From NCBI GenBank assembly GCA_031287575.1, contig JAITSV010000056.1:86413-150412 (forward strand): a stretch of 64,000 bases of DNA, in the 5' to 3' direction. The stretch's first letter is position 1; the number at the start of each line of letters is the position of its first letter. The notes beneath the pieces are model-generated. The model ran no database searches, had not been told where the DNA came from, and was given only the letters and a program-made list of their open reading frames with translations. The position numbers and the translations under genes were made by a program. The DNA is from Desulfovibrio sp. (lineage in GTDB: Bacteria; Desulfobacterota; Desulfovibrionia; Desulfovibrionales; Desulfovibrionaceae). Below, in pieces: positions 9,317 to 17,036 of this stretch.

Positions 9317-9945
9317 TAGCCCGTCAACACATTGTAATAAAAGGTCATCGAAACCTCGTTACGCTAAGGCTCCCCCATCCCGCCGCTTGTGCCCATTCGT
9401 CACATGCTCCACCGGGCGCACTCACTCCCCGCCCTGCGCGGGCGACACCCCGTTGCGCGCTCCATGCCGCCCGTACCAACGAATGTGCCGCAGCGCGCCT
9501 CGCCCCGTACTCCGGTGGCGCCACAGTGGGTCCGGGCCCTGAAACGCGTGACGGCACCACGCCGCGCTCCGGCATCGCCGCCGGAACCTCCTTTCCGTCC
9601 TTGCCACGCACCACCCGGCAACGGAGAGGACAATGGCCCAACGGCCCGCCCCCTGCGGCATGGCGACCATCCCGAAGAGTTCCCGCGTCCGTGACATTGC
9701 TCCATGCTTGTGCAAATAAAAGCAATACTCACATATGAGACACGAGCTAATTCCTACCTGCCAATTGGACTGTGCAACCAACCACCTGTAGTATTTTACA
9801 ATTCCCTTGACGTTTCCGTGTTGCCGGGACATAGAATCCGTGCGGGAATCCAAGGGCCCATGCCTGTAGGGGCATGCAATCCGTGAGCGGCGACGTCCAC
9901 CCGGAGGTGTCGCGGCTCTCCTTTGTCCTTTGTTACGAGGTGCGT
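9317..9945. other. Gene-free region before the ech operon with candidate promoter
   Basis: No convincing gene lies in this 630-nt stretch. From about 9700 the base composition turns AT-richer. A candidate sigma-70 promoter is TTGACG at 9807-9812 and TAGAAT at 9832-9837, with a long 19-nt spacer. A short hairpin CATGCC/GGCATG (9859-9876) lies in the would-be leader. I found no sigma-54 GG-N10-GC element or recognisable riboswitch. Confidence 0.4.
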
Positions 9946-11892
9946 ATGCTGGACACCCTTGTCTTTGGAAGCGTCGTGTTTCCACTCTTAGCTGCCCTGG
10001 CGGTCTATTTCGTCAGGGGCGACGCCGCGCGCAACATCATCGTCCCGGTATCGGTGGCGATAACCGCCGCGGCGGCGGTGGGACTGGCGGGCCTCGGCTC
10101 GTTCTCCTACTCGCCCCAAGCCATTCTTGGCGTCAGCCTCAACGGCCTGATCACCGTTCTTGATTTCGCCCTGCTCGGGTTCATCTTTCTCATCGCGCTG
10201 CGCATGGGCAACCTGCTCATCATGGGCCTGACGGCCCTGCAGGTGCTGGGCATGGTCTATCTGGACTTCTTCCTGATGGATCACGGCGCGCAGGTCACCG
10301 GCTTCTACGCCGACAGCCTGTCGCTGACCATGGTGCTGATCATTTCCATCGTGGGGGGCCTGATCTGTTTTTACGGCCTCGGCTACATGAAGGAGCACGA
10401 GGAGCACCTGCACCTCGCCAAGAGCCGCCAACCGCGGTTCTTCTTTTTCATGCTGCTCTTCCTGGGCGCCATGAACGGCCTGGTGCTGGCCAACAACCTG
10501 TCGTGGATGTACTTCTTCTGGGAAGTGACCACCCTGTGCTCGTTCATGCTCATCGGGCATGACGGCACCGACGAGGCCAAGACCAACGCCACCCGCGCCC
10601 TGTGGATGAACATGGCGGGCGGCGTCGCCTTCGTGGCCGCGCTCATGTTCCTGCAGAAGAGCACGGGCACCCTTTCGGTGCAGGACATCCTGGCCAGGTC
10701 GGCCGCCCCGGGCATGAAGACCGCGGCAATGCTGCTGCCCATGGCCTTCCTGTGCTTCGCGGGCTTCACCAAGGCCGCGCAGGTGCCCTTCCAGAGCTGG
10801 CTGTGCGGCGCCATGGTCGCGCCCACCCCGGTTTCCGCGCTGCTGCACTCGTCCACCATGGTCAAGGCGGGCGTGTATCTGGTCATCCGCATGGCTCCGG
10901 CCTACCAGGGCACCATGCTCTCCGCCGCCGTGGCCATCTTCGGCGCGTTCACCTTCATCGCCGCCTCCGCCCTGGCCGTGGGCCAGAGCAACGGCAAGAA
11001 GGTGCTGGCCTACTCCACCATCGCCAACCTGGGCCTGATCATCGCCTGCGCGGGCATCAACACCTCGGCCGCCATCGCCGCCGCCGTGATGCTGATCATC
11101 TTCCACGCCATCTCCAAGGGCCTGCTGTTCCTGTGCGTGGGCGCCATCGAGCAGAAGATCGGCTCGCGCGACATCGAGGCCATGCGCGGCCTGTTCAAGG
11201 TGATGCCCCGCACCGCGGTGATCACCGTGATCGGCATCGTGACCATGATGCTGCCGCCCTTCGGCATGCTGCTGGCCAAGTGGATGGCCCTCGAATCCGC
11301 CGCCACCGCCACCGCCGCCATGCCTCCGCTGGTGATCATGCTGGCCCTCGGCAGCGCCCTGACGGTGCTGTTCTGGGCCCGCTGGGCCGGCGTGATGCTG
11401 GGCTCCACCATGCCGGGCGAAAACCCGCCCGCCGAACGCCAGCCCTTCTCGGTGCGCCTGCCCCTGCTGCTGCTGGCCGCCGGTGCCGTGGGCCTGTCGC
11501 TGCTCTCCCCCTTCGTCTACAGCGTGCTGGTGGCCCCGGCCACGGCCCTGTACGCCAAGGCGTCCGCCTACACCGTCTCCATGGGCGTGTTCGAGAACAA
11601 CGCCGGGGTGTTCGCGGTGTACCCGCTGTTCCTGCTGCTGGGCGTGGGCTTCATGTACGCCCTGCGCGCCGCGAAGAAGGTCGGCCCCGAAGCGGCCAGC
11701 CTGCCCTACATGGGCGGCTCGCAGAAGGTGGTGGACGGCAAGATCGGCTTCAACGGCCCCATGAACGGGTTCGTGGAAACCGTCGCCGGCAACTACTACC
11801 TGGAAGCCCTGTTCGGTGAATCCAGACTCTCGAAGTCCATCAACGTGATCGCCATCGTGCTGCTTGCGGTCATGCTCGGGGGGGTGCTGTAA
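9946..11892 (+). CDS. echA: Ech hydrogenase subunit A (NuoL-like antiporter-type membrane subunit)
   Basis: 648 residues of almost continuous membrane helices, homologous to complex I NuoL/Mrp antiporter subunits. Typical motifs are visible: NLSWMYFFWEVTTLCSFMLI with the conserved Glu, and FCFAGFTKAAQVPFQSWL followed by PTPVSALLHSSTMVKAGVYL, the proton-channel region. EchA is the proposed ion pump of the energy-converting hydrogenase. The ATG at 9946 has GAGGT 4 nt upstream. It is the first of six head-to-tail genes; its TAA shares a base with the echB ATG. The long C-terminal lateral helix of NuoL appears reduced, as expected for Ech. Confidence 0.93.
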   Translation: MLDTLVFGSVVFPLLAALAVYFVRGDAARNIIVPVSVAITAAAAVGLAGLGSFSYSPQAILGVSLNGLITVLDFALLGFIFLIALRMGNLLIMGLTALQVLGMVYLDFFLMDHGAQVTGFYADSLSLTMVLIISIVGGLICFYGLGYMKEHEEHLHLAKSRQPRFFFFMLLFLGAMNGLVLANNLSWMYFFWEVTTLCSFMLIGHDGTDEAKTNATRALWMNMAGGVAFVAALMFLQKSTGTLSVQDILARSAAPGMKTAAMLLPMAFLCFAGFTKAAQVPFQSWLCGAMVAPTPVSALLHSSTMVKAGVYLVIRMAPAYQGTMLSAAVAIFGAFTFIAASALAVGQSNGKKVLAYSTIANLGLIIACAGINTSAAIAAAVMLIIFHAISKGLLFLCVGAIEQKIGSRDIEAMRGLFKVMPRTAVITVIGIVTMMLPPFGMLLAKWMALESAATATAAMPPLVIMLALGSALTVLFWARWAGVMLGSTMPGENPPAERQPFSVRLPLLLLAAGAVGLSLLSPFVYSVLVAPATALYAKASAYTVSMGVFENNAGVFAVYPLFLLLGVGFMYALRAAKKVGPEAASLPYMGGSQKVVDGKIGFNGPMNGFVETVAGNYYLEALFGESRLSKSINVIAIVLLAVMLGGVL

Positions 11893-12740
11893 TGCTGACG
11901 TTCATCGCCGCTCTCATCGGGCTTGCCCTCACCCCGGTGGTCGGGGGCCTTCTGGCCGGGGTCGACCGCCGCGTCACCGCCCGCCTCCAGTCCCGCTTCG
12001 GGCCGCCCATCCTCCAGCCGTTCTACGACGTGCTGAAGCTGCTGGGCAAAGCGCCCATGGTGGTCAACTCGTGGCAGGTCATGTCGGCCTACATCTACGT
12101 GATGTCCTCCGCCCTGGCCGTGCTGCTGTTCTTCATGCAGGGCGACCTCTTGCTGCTCTTCTTCGTCATGACCATCGGCGCGGTGTTCCAGGTGGTGGGC
12201 GCGCTGTCCGTGCCTTCTCCCTACGCCCAGGTGGGCGCCCAGCGCGAACTGCTGCAGATGCTGGCCTACGAGCCGCTGATCATCGTGGTGTTCGTGGGCA
12301 TTTCCATGGCCACCGGCAGCTTCAAGATCGCCGACGTGTACGCCATGGACAAGCCGCTGCTGCTCAGCATGCCCTTCCTGTTCATCGCGCTGGGCTACGC
12401 GCTGACCATCAAGCTGCGCAAGTCGCCCTTCGACATCTCGGCCTGCCACCATGCCCACCAGGAACTGGTGCGCGGCGTGCTGACCGAATACTCCGGCCCG
12501 CACCTGGCGCTGCTGGAAATCGGCCACTGGTTCGACGTGGTGCTCATCCTGGGCCTGTGCTCGCTGTTCTGGCACACCAGCATCGTGGGCATGGTCGCCC
12601 TGCTGGTGGTGACCTACGCGGCGGAAATCCTGATCGACAACATCTGCGCGCGCATGACCTGGCCGTGGATGCTCAAGAACGTACTGGGCGTGGGTCTCGT
12701 GTTGTCGGTGTTCAACCTGCTCTGGCTCTACGTCAGCTAA
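11892..12740 (+). CDS. echB: Ech hydrogenase subunit B (NuoH-like)
   Basis: 282 residues with about eight predicted membrane helices, homologous to NuoH/HycD. The segment GVDRRVTARLQSRFGPPILQ is the conserved cytoplasmic loop, and KLRKSPFDISACHHAHQELV corresponds to the loop contacting the hydrogenase module. EchB anchors the peripheral [NiFe] arm and probably carries the coupling path to EchA. The start overlaps the echA stop by one base, which implies translational coupling. Length is normal for the family. Confidence 0.93.
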   Translation: MLTFIAALIGLALTPVVGGLLAGVDRRVTARLQSRFGPPILQPFYDVLKLLGKAPMVVNSWQVMSAYIYVMSSALAVLLFFMQGDLLLLFFVMTIGAVFQVVGALSVPSPYAQVGAQRELLQMLAYEPLIIVVFVGISMATGSFKIADVYAMDKPLLLSMPFLFIALGYALTIKLRKSPFDISACHHAHQELVRGVLTEYSGPHLALLEIGHWFDVVLILGLCSLFWHTSIVGMVALLVVTYAAEILIDNICARMTWPWMLKNVLGVGLVLSVFNLLWLYVS

Positions 12741-12755
12741 GGGGAGGAGGCGATA

Positions 12756-13229
12756 ATGGGTCTGCTTGAAAACTGGATCAACAAGGGCCGTCTGAAGTCC
12801 CCGTGGGTCGTCCATTTCGACTGCGGGTCGTGCAACGGCTGCGATATCGAGGTGCTGGCCTGCCTTACCCCCGTCTTCGACGTGGAGCGTTTCGGCATCA
12901 TCAACGTGGGCAACCCCAAGCATGCCGACGTGCTGCTGGTCACCGGCACGGTGAACCACCGCAACAAGAAGGTGCTGAAGAACATCTACGACCAGATGCC
13001 CGATCCCAAGGCCGTCATCGCCATCGGGGCGTGCGGCACCTCGGGCGGGGTGTTCCGCGAGTGCTACAACGTGGTGGGCGGCGTCGACCAGGTCATCCCG
13101 GTGGACGTGTACGTACCCGGCTGCCCGGCCAAGCCCGACGCCATCATCGACGGCGTCGTCACCGCCCTTGACGTGGTGAAGGCCAAGCTCGGCCTTGGCG
13201 AAATGCCCAAGGTGACCGTCATCGACTAG
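12756..13229 (+). CDS. echC: Ech hydrogenase small subunit C (NuoB-like)
   Basis: 157 residues, a minimal [NiFe]-hydrogenase small subunit. Cysteines that can hold the proximal [4Fe-4S] cluster are visible: C23-G-S-C26-N-G-C29, C93 in GACGTSGG and C123 in GCPAKPD. It passes electrons between the EchE active site and EchF. GGAGGAGG lies just upstream of the ATG. Gene order and spacing (15 nt after echB) fit one operon. It lacks the extended C-terminal clusters of uptake hydrogenases, as expected for energy-converting types. Confidence 0.93.
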   Translation: MGLLENWINKGRLKSPWVVHFDCGSCNGCDIEVLACLTPVFDVERFGIINVGNPKHADVLLVTGTVNHRNKKVLKNIYDQMPDPKAVIAIGACGTSGGVFRECYNVVGGVDQVIPVDVYVPGCPAKPDAIIDGVVTALDVVKAKLGLGEMPKVTVID

Positions 13230-13354
13230 GCCGCACGGCGGGGTGCCCCGCCGACGTCCGCGCCGTTTCGCCGCATGTTCGCGGACAAAACGGGCGCGAA
13301 CCCTCAAGCGCCGGAACGACCGGCGAGCCCCGGCACGGGGCAACGAGGACAGCA

Positions 13355-13747
13355 ATGCCCACGCACAGCGAAATACTGAACGCAACACCCATCGCCGCGG
13401 ATGCCGTGGTCGCGCAGGCCAAGAGCATGTTCGACCAGGGCTACCGCCTGGTCACCATGTCCGTGGTGGACCTGGGCGACGGCAACGTGGATATCTTCTA
13501 CCACTACGACCTGAACAACGAGATGACCCACTTCCGGCTGACCCATCCCAAGGACAAGCCGGTTCCCAGCATCTCGCCCGTCTACTTCGCCGCGCTGCTG
13601 GTCGAGAATGAATCGCGCGACCACTTCAACCTGCAGTTCGACGGCCTGGTGCTGGACTTCAACCGCACCCTGTACCTGGACGAGGAAATCACCTCGACCA
13701 TCTCGGCGCCGTTCTGCAAGATCTCCACCATCCAGAAAAAGGATTAA
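13355..13747 (+). CDS. echD: Ech hydrogenase subunit D (NuoC-like)
   Basis: 130 residues, matching EchD/NuoC-like proteins that have no cofactor and help assemble the peripheral arm. The central part (VVDLGDGNVDIFYHYDLNN, then THFRLTHPKDKPVPSISPVY) shows the NuoC-type beta pattern and the conserved acidic/aromatic C-terminal half. GAGGA precedes the ATG. The 125-nt gap from echC is the largest in the operon and contains no hairpin I consider strong, so co-transcription is expected. The identification leans partly on its position between echC and echE. Confidence 0.88.
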   Translation: MPTHSEILNATPIAADAVVAQAKSMFDQGYRLVTMSVVDLGDGNVDIFYHYDLNNEMTHFRLTHPKDKPVPSISPVYFAALLVENESRDHFNLQFDGLVLDFNRTLYLDEEITSTISAPFCKISTIQKKD

Positions 13748-13759
13748 GAGGTAGGTCTC

Positions 13760-14836
13760 ATGTCCCGCACCATCATTCCTTTCGGTCCGCAGCATCCGGT
13801 TCTGCCGGAACCCCTGCACCTGAAACTGGTCGTCGAGGACGAGACCGTCGTTGAAGCCGTGCCCGCGCTGGGCTACGTGCATCGCGGCCTCGAAACCCTC
13901 GCCAGCATTCGCGATTACAACCAGATGGTCTACATCGTGGAACGGGTGTGCGGCATCTGTTCGTGCATCCACGCCATGTGCTACTGCCAGGGCCTTGAAA
14001 CCATGATGAACGTGGAAGTGCCGAGCCGCGCCAAGTACCTGCGGGTGATCTGGTCGGAACTGCACCGTATCCACAGCCACCTCCTGTGGCTGGGCCTGTT
14101 CGCCGACGGTTTCGGCTTCGAAAGCCTGTTCATGCAGTTCTGGAAGATCCGCGAACGCGTCATGGACATCAACGAAGCCACGGCGGGCAACCGCGTGGTC
14201 ATCTCGGTCAACGTGGTGGGCGGCGTGCGCCGCGACCTGGACAAGACCCAGCAGCGCTGGATCCTCGACGAGCTGGACAAGCTGGAGAAGGAACTGCGCC
14301 AGTTGATGAAGACCATGCTCGACGACTACACCGTGAAGAAGCGCACCGTGGGCGTGGGCGTGCTGACGGCCGAACAGGCCCTCCAGCTCGGCGCGGTCGG
14401 CCCCACCCTGCGCGGCAGCGGCGTTGCCCAGGACGCCCGCCAGCTTGGCTACGCGGCCTTCGACGAACTGGACTTCGAGCCCGTCACCTCGCCCGAGGGC
14501 GACAGCTGGGCCCGTTCCAAGGTCCGGTTCATGGAAACGCTGCAATCCATGGATATCGTGCGTCAGGCCATTTCGCGCCTGCCCGATACGGAACTGGCCG
14601 CCAAGGTTCCCGGCAAGCCCACCGGCGAGGTGGTCTGCCGCGTCGAACAGCCGCGCGGCGAGTTGCTGTACTACCTGAAGGGCAACGGCTCGAAGAACAT
14701 GGAGCGGGTACGCATCCGCACCCCCACCTTCGCCAACATCCCGCCGCTTCTGGCCATGCTGCCCGGCGCGCAGCTTGCCGACGTGCCCATCGCGGCCCTG
14801 ACCATCGACCCGTGCATCAGCTGCACCGAGCGGTAA
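13760..14836 (+). CDS. echE: Ech hydrogenase large [NiFe] subunit E (NuoD-like)
   Basis: 358 residues with both nickel-binding motifs: RVCGIC near the N-terminus (C64, C67) and DPCISCTER at the very end (C352, C355). The four cysteine ligands of the Ni-Fe(CN)2CO site are therefore intact, which separates a true hydrogenase from NuoD of complex I. The protein ends two residues after the last cysteine motif (TER), so no C-terminal extension for endopeptidase processing is present, as reported for some Ech-type enzymes. Reaction: 2H+ + reduced ferredoxin to H2 and the reverse, linked to ion translocation. It starts 12 nt after echD. Confidence 0.95.
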   Translation: MSRTIIPFGPQHPVLPEPLHLKLVVEDETVVEAVPALGYVHRGLETLASIRDYNQMVYIVERVCGICSCIHAMCYCQGLETMMNVEVPSRAKYLRVIWSELHRIHSHLLWLGLFADGFGFESLFMQFWKIRERVMDINEATAGNRVVISVNVVGGVRRDLDKTQQRWILDELDKLEKELRQLMKTMLDDYTVKKRTVGVGVLTAEQALQLGAVGPTLRGSGVAQDARQLGYAAFDELDFEPVTSPEGDSWARSKVRFMETLQSMDIVRQAISRLPDTELAAKVPGKPTGEVVCRVEQPRGELLYYLKGNGSKNMERVRIRTPTFANIPPLLAMLPGAQLADVPIAALTIDPCISCTER

Positions 14837-14852
14837 GCAAGGAGACCAGACC

Positions 14853-15248
14853 ATGTACATGCTCAGCAACGTGCTGCGGAACATCATGGGGAAATACTCC
14901 ACCCGGCTCTACCCGTTCGAAACGCGGCCGGCGTACGAGGGTTTCCGCGGCAAACTGGTGAACAACATCCACGACTGCATCTTCTGCAAGAGCTGCCAGA
15001 TCAAGTGCCCTTCGCAGTGCATCACCGTGGACCCCAAGGAAGGCAAGTGGGACTGCGATCCCTTTGCCTGCGTGTACTGCTCGGTGTGCGTCGATGCGTG
15101 CCCCACGCACTGCCTGTCGATGGAAAACCAGCATCGCAAGCCCGCGCCCAGCAAGTTCGTGGTGAGCCTGCAGGGCACGCCCCGAAAGTCCAAGAAGGCC
15201 GAAAAGAGCAGCGACAAGCCCGCAGAGGGCGCCGCTCCCGAAGCCTAG
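14853..15248 (+). CDS. echF: Ech hydrogenase ferredoxin-like subunit F
   Basis: 131 residues with two [4Fe-4S] motifs: CIFCKSCQIKCPSQC and CVYCSVCVDACPTHC. Homologous to NuoI/HycF; it accepts electrons from ferredoxin and passes them to EchC. The 30-residue C-terminus is Lys/Ser-rich and probably disordered. It is the last gene of the operon, 16 nt after echE with a GGAG site, and is followed by strong hairpins. In some Desulfovibrio genomes gene order differs; here it is A-B-C-D-E-F. Confidence 0.93.
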   Translation: MYMLSNVLRNIMGKYSTRLYPFETRPAYEGFRGKLVNNIHDCIFCKSCQIKCPSQCITVDPKEGKWDCDPFACVYCSVCVDACPTHCLSMENQHRKPAPSKFVVSLQGTPRKSKKAEKSSDKPAEGAAPEA

Positions 15249-15259
15249 ATGAATACCCC

Positions 15260-15290
15260 GCACGATCGGCACGGCGAATGCCGGTCGTGC
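15260..15290. terminator. Hairpin directly after echF
   Basis: GCACGATCGGCA (15260-15271) pairs with TGCCGGTCGTGC (15279-15290), 11 Watson-Crick pairs plus one G-T, starting 12 nt after the echF stop. No T-run follows (GGCTGCC), so it may be an RNA-stabilising or factor-assisted end rather than a textbook intrinsic terminator. Confidence 0.55.
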
Positions 15291-15331
15291 GGCTGCCTTG
15301 AGAGCTGACCGGGAAGCGGGGAGAAACGACC

Positions 15332-15486
15332 CGGAACAGAAGGGGCGCGGTGAAAACCGCGCCCCGCTCTGTTCCGAAGTCCGGAAGAATCAAGAAGGGG
15401 CGCGGTGCAAACCGCGCCCCGCTCTGTTCCGGGATGCGGAAAAATCGAGAAGGGGCGCGGTGCAAACCGCGCCCCTTCCTGTCTCG
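15332..15486. repeat. Three 55-bp-period hairpin repeats downstream of ech
   Basis: The 24-nt palindrome GGGGCGCGGT-GMAA-ACCGCGCCCC occurs at 15342-15365, 15397-15420 and 15452-15475, exactly 55 nt apart. Units also share the flank CGCTCTGTTCCG and a purine-rich segment ending AAGAAG or GAGAAG, so whole units were duplicated, with later point changes. It is not a CRISPR array because the intervening sequences are homologous. Any one copy could act as a terminator for ech or for the convergent flavoredoxin gene. Confidence 0.85.
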
Positions 15487-15495
15487 AAACATGGG

Positions 15496-15539
15496 CAGGC
15501 ATGGACGGTCGCGTTCCGCACCGCGCCCGTCCATGCCTG
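15496..15539. terminator. 13-bp inverted repeat before the flavoredoxin 3' end
   Basis: CAGGCATGGACGG (15496-15508) and CCGTCCATGCCTG (15527-15539) pair perfectly around an 18-nt loop. It lies 40 nt past the stop of the minus-strand flavoredoxin gene and after the triple repeat, so it probably ends one or both convergent transcripts. Confidence 0.55.
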
Positions 15540-15578
15540 GAGTGCCTGGCGTGAGGCACCGCATCCCCCGGAACCTGG

Positions 15579-16217
15579 TTACTCCCTGGCCGCCTTCTGC
15601 CGCAGGGACTTGCCGTCGTGCCACGCCCGGCCCACCACGTCGCCCATGGACCAGTAGCGGTTGTCGGGCATGGTCAGCAGCATGGGCCGCAGCAGCCTGG
15701 GGTCGGGCGCGCCGTCGCCGTCCACACAGTCCTCGGCGCACCAGGCCCCGACAATCTCGCCGATGAAAAAGGTATTGCTGGGCAGTTCCACGGCGGTATG
15801 CACCCGGCACTCGATGCACAGCGGGCATTCCCGGATCAGCGGTGCCGCGTCCAGATGGCCATGGAACACCTCGAACAGGCCGGACTTGTCCACGCGGGCG
15901 CCGGAGGCCAGGCCCGTGTAGTCGGTCACCGCCGTCATGTCCACGGTGGGGAAGTTCACGCTGAACTGCCCGCTGGCGGCGATGGCCCCGTGGCTGAAGT
16001 TGCGCCGGTTGATGGCCACGCCCAGCATGGGCGGCTGGTAGTTGACCCGGGTCAGCCAGGCCACGGCCATGAAATTGGGCCTGCCATCGGCCATGCAGCC
16101 CACGATGGTCTGGGCCATGGGCACCACGAAGGCCTGGGGGGCGATGTCCACCCGCCCCGTGATGGTCCTGGGGCTGGGCGCGGGGCTGGACGGCACGTTG
16201 CTTGTCACGTTGACCAT
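15579..16217 (-). CDS. Flavoredoxin-like flavin reductase family protein
   Basis: 212 residues with the flavin-reductase-like FMN-binding split-barrel: PQAFVVPMAQTIVG, ADGRPNFMAVAWLTRVN, MLGVAINRRNFSHGAI and SVNFPTVDM. The family includes the Desulfovibrio flavoredoxin, an FMN electron carrier implicated in thiosulfate reduction. It lacks a signal peptide and is probably cytoplasmic. Cysteines in ECPLCIECR could be redox active or structural; I cannot decide. It is followed by a small monooxygenase gene upstream on the same strand (104-nt gap), possibly co-transcribed. Exact substrate is not readable from sequence. Confidence 0.8.
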   Translation of the reverse strand: MVNVTSNVPSSPAPSPRTITGRVDIAPQAFVVPMAQTIVGCMADGRPNFMAVAWLTRVNYQPPMLGVAINRRNFSHGAIAASGQFSVNFPTVDMTAVTDYTGLASGARVDKSGLFEVFHGHLDAAPLIRECPLCIECRVHTAVELPSNTFFIGEIVGAWCAEDCVDGDGAPDPRLLRPMLLTMPDNRYWSMGDVVGRAWHDGKSLRQKAARE

Positions 16218-16320
16218 GGGGGGGCCTCCTCCCCGTCAGGGAATGCGGAAGTGAGGATGCGGCAAGCGGGTGGGGCCGAGACGCCACGGCCCGTCCGGAT
16301 TCCGGAAATAGTTCCCGCCA

Positions 16321-16623
16321 CTACACCAGCCGCCACAGCCGCACGTCGGCGGGGCCTTCGAAGACCTCGGCTGCCGCCGCGCGGAAGGCCAGCAGTTCGG
16401 GCGTGGCCAGATGCGCGTCCAGGGTTGCCCTGGACGTCCACTGCTCGATGAAGGTGAAATTGCGCGGCGCGTCCAGTTGCTGTTGCGCCTCGTAACGCAG
16501 CATGCCCTCGTGCCGTTGCGTGGCGGCCACGATGCCGGCAATGAGTTCCGCCGCGCGGGCTTCGCTGCCGGGGCGGGCGGTGAGCATGGCGGTGACCGCC
16601 ACGGGGGAATCGGTTTGCGGCAT
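16321..16623 (-). CDS. Antibiotic biosynthesis monooxygenase (ABM) domain protein
   Basis: 100 residues, a single ABM ferredoxin-like fold. Typical elements: VAVTAMLTARPGSEARAAEL, the RHEGMLRYEAQQQL strand with the family's Gly, FTFIEQWTSRATLDAH and the final VRLWRLV. Members include YgiN-type quinol monooxygenases and small heme- or quinone-related oxygenases acting as dimers. GGAG lies 9 nt before the ATG. It sits upstream of the flavoredoxin-like gene on the same strand, which would fit a redox or oxygen-defence pair. The specific reaction is unknown. Confidence 0.75.
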   Translation of the reverse strand: MPQTDSPVAVTAMLTARPGSEARAAELIAGIVAATQRHEGMLRYEAQQQLDAPRNFTFIEQWTSRATLDAHLATPELLAFRAAAAEVFEGPADVRLWRLV

Positions 16624-16739
16624 GATCGGTGCTCCTTGCACTGCATTGGAAGGGGTCCCCGCCGATGGCTTCACCGCGCGGACGGGGAGCACAGTCTCCC
16701 CCAATGAAACACTTTCGACAAGTACGCACCAAAAAGATA

Positions 16740-16935
16740 CCGGCACACGACCTCGGAACCTGGCCATCAGCGTGGCCCAGGCGCTGCCCCCCACGTCGCT
16801 GCCCGCCGTCATCGGCGTGGCCGCCTTTGCCGCGCTACGCGCCGGGGCGGACGTGCCGTACGTGGTGGGCGCGGGCGCGCTGGCCTCGTGGCTGCTGGGC
16901 TGCCGCCGTCCGTCCCCCGTGCGTCGTGTCGTCTC
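16740..16935 (+). pseudogene. Possible remnant of a membrane transporter C-terminus
   Basis: In one plus-strand frame this gap translates to a hydrophobic segment (ISVAQALPPTSLPAVIGVAA, then ALRAG and VVGAGALASWLLGC) resembling the last helices of a transporter such as a chromate-transporter half. There is no start codon with a ribosome site and no complete domain, and the frame continues into the antisense of the next gene. It may be a decayed gene or chance translation of GC-rich DNA. The rest of the 16624-17036 gap shows no other gene. Confidence 0.25.
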
Positions 16936-16974
16936 CTCTCCACCTCACGCGCCCTCGTCCTGCTCACGGCCACG

Positions 16975-17018
16975 CATGCGAAAAGGCGGCGGAATCGCTC
17001 CCGCCGCCTTTTCGCATG
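16975..17018. terminator. Strong 18-bp terminator hairpin
   Basis: CATGCGAAAAGGCGGCGG (16975-16992) and its perfect complement (17001-17018) enclose an 8-nt loop. It starts 19 nt past the stop of the phospholipase-like gene on the minus strand, with the A/T block inside the stem. It is the clearest terminator in this part of the window. Confidence 0.75.
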
Positions 17019-17036
17019 GCATGAAAGATGGGCCGC

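Noticed and set aside
9345..9725. A 126-codon minus-strand frame before ech
   Set aside because: It has no domain or convincing ribosome site and shows Gly/Arg/Ala low complexity typical of non-coding GC-rich DNA.
10602..11819. Long alternative frame inside echA
   Set aside because: His/Arg-rich shadow frame; the antiporter frame carries all conserved motifs.
15342..15475. CRISPR-like appearance of three palindromic repeats
   Set aside because: The sequences between the palindromes are also homologous to each other, only three units exist, and no cas genes are near; it is a 55-bp tandem repeat.
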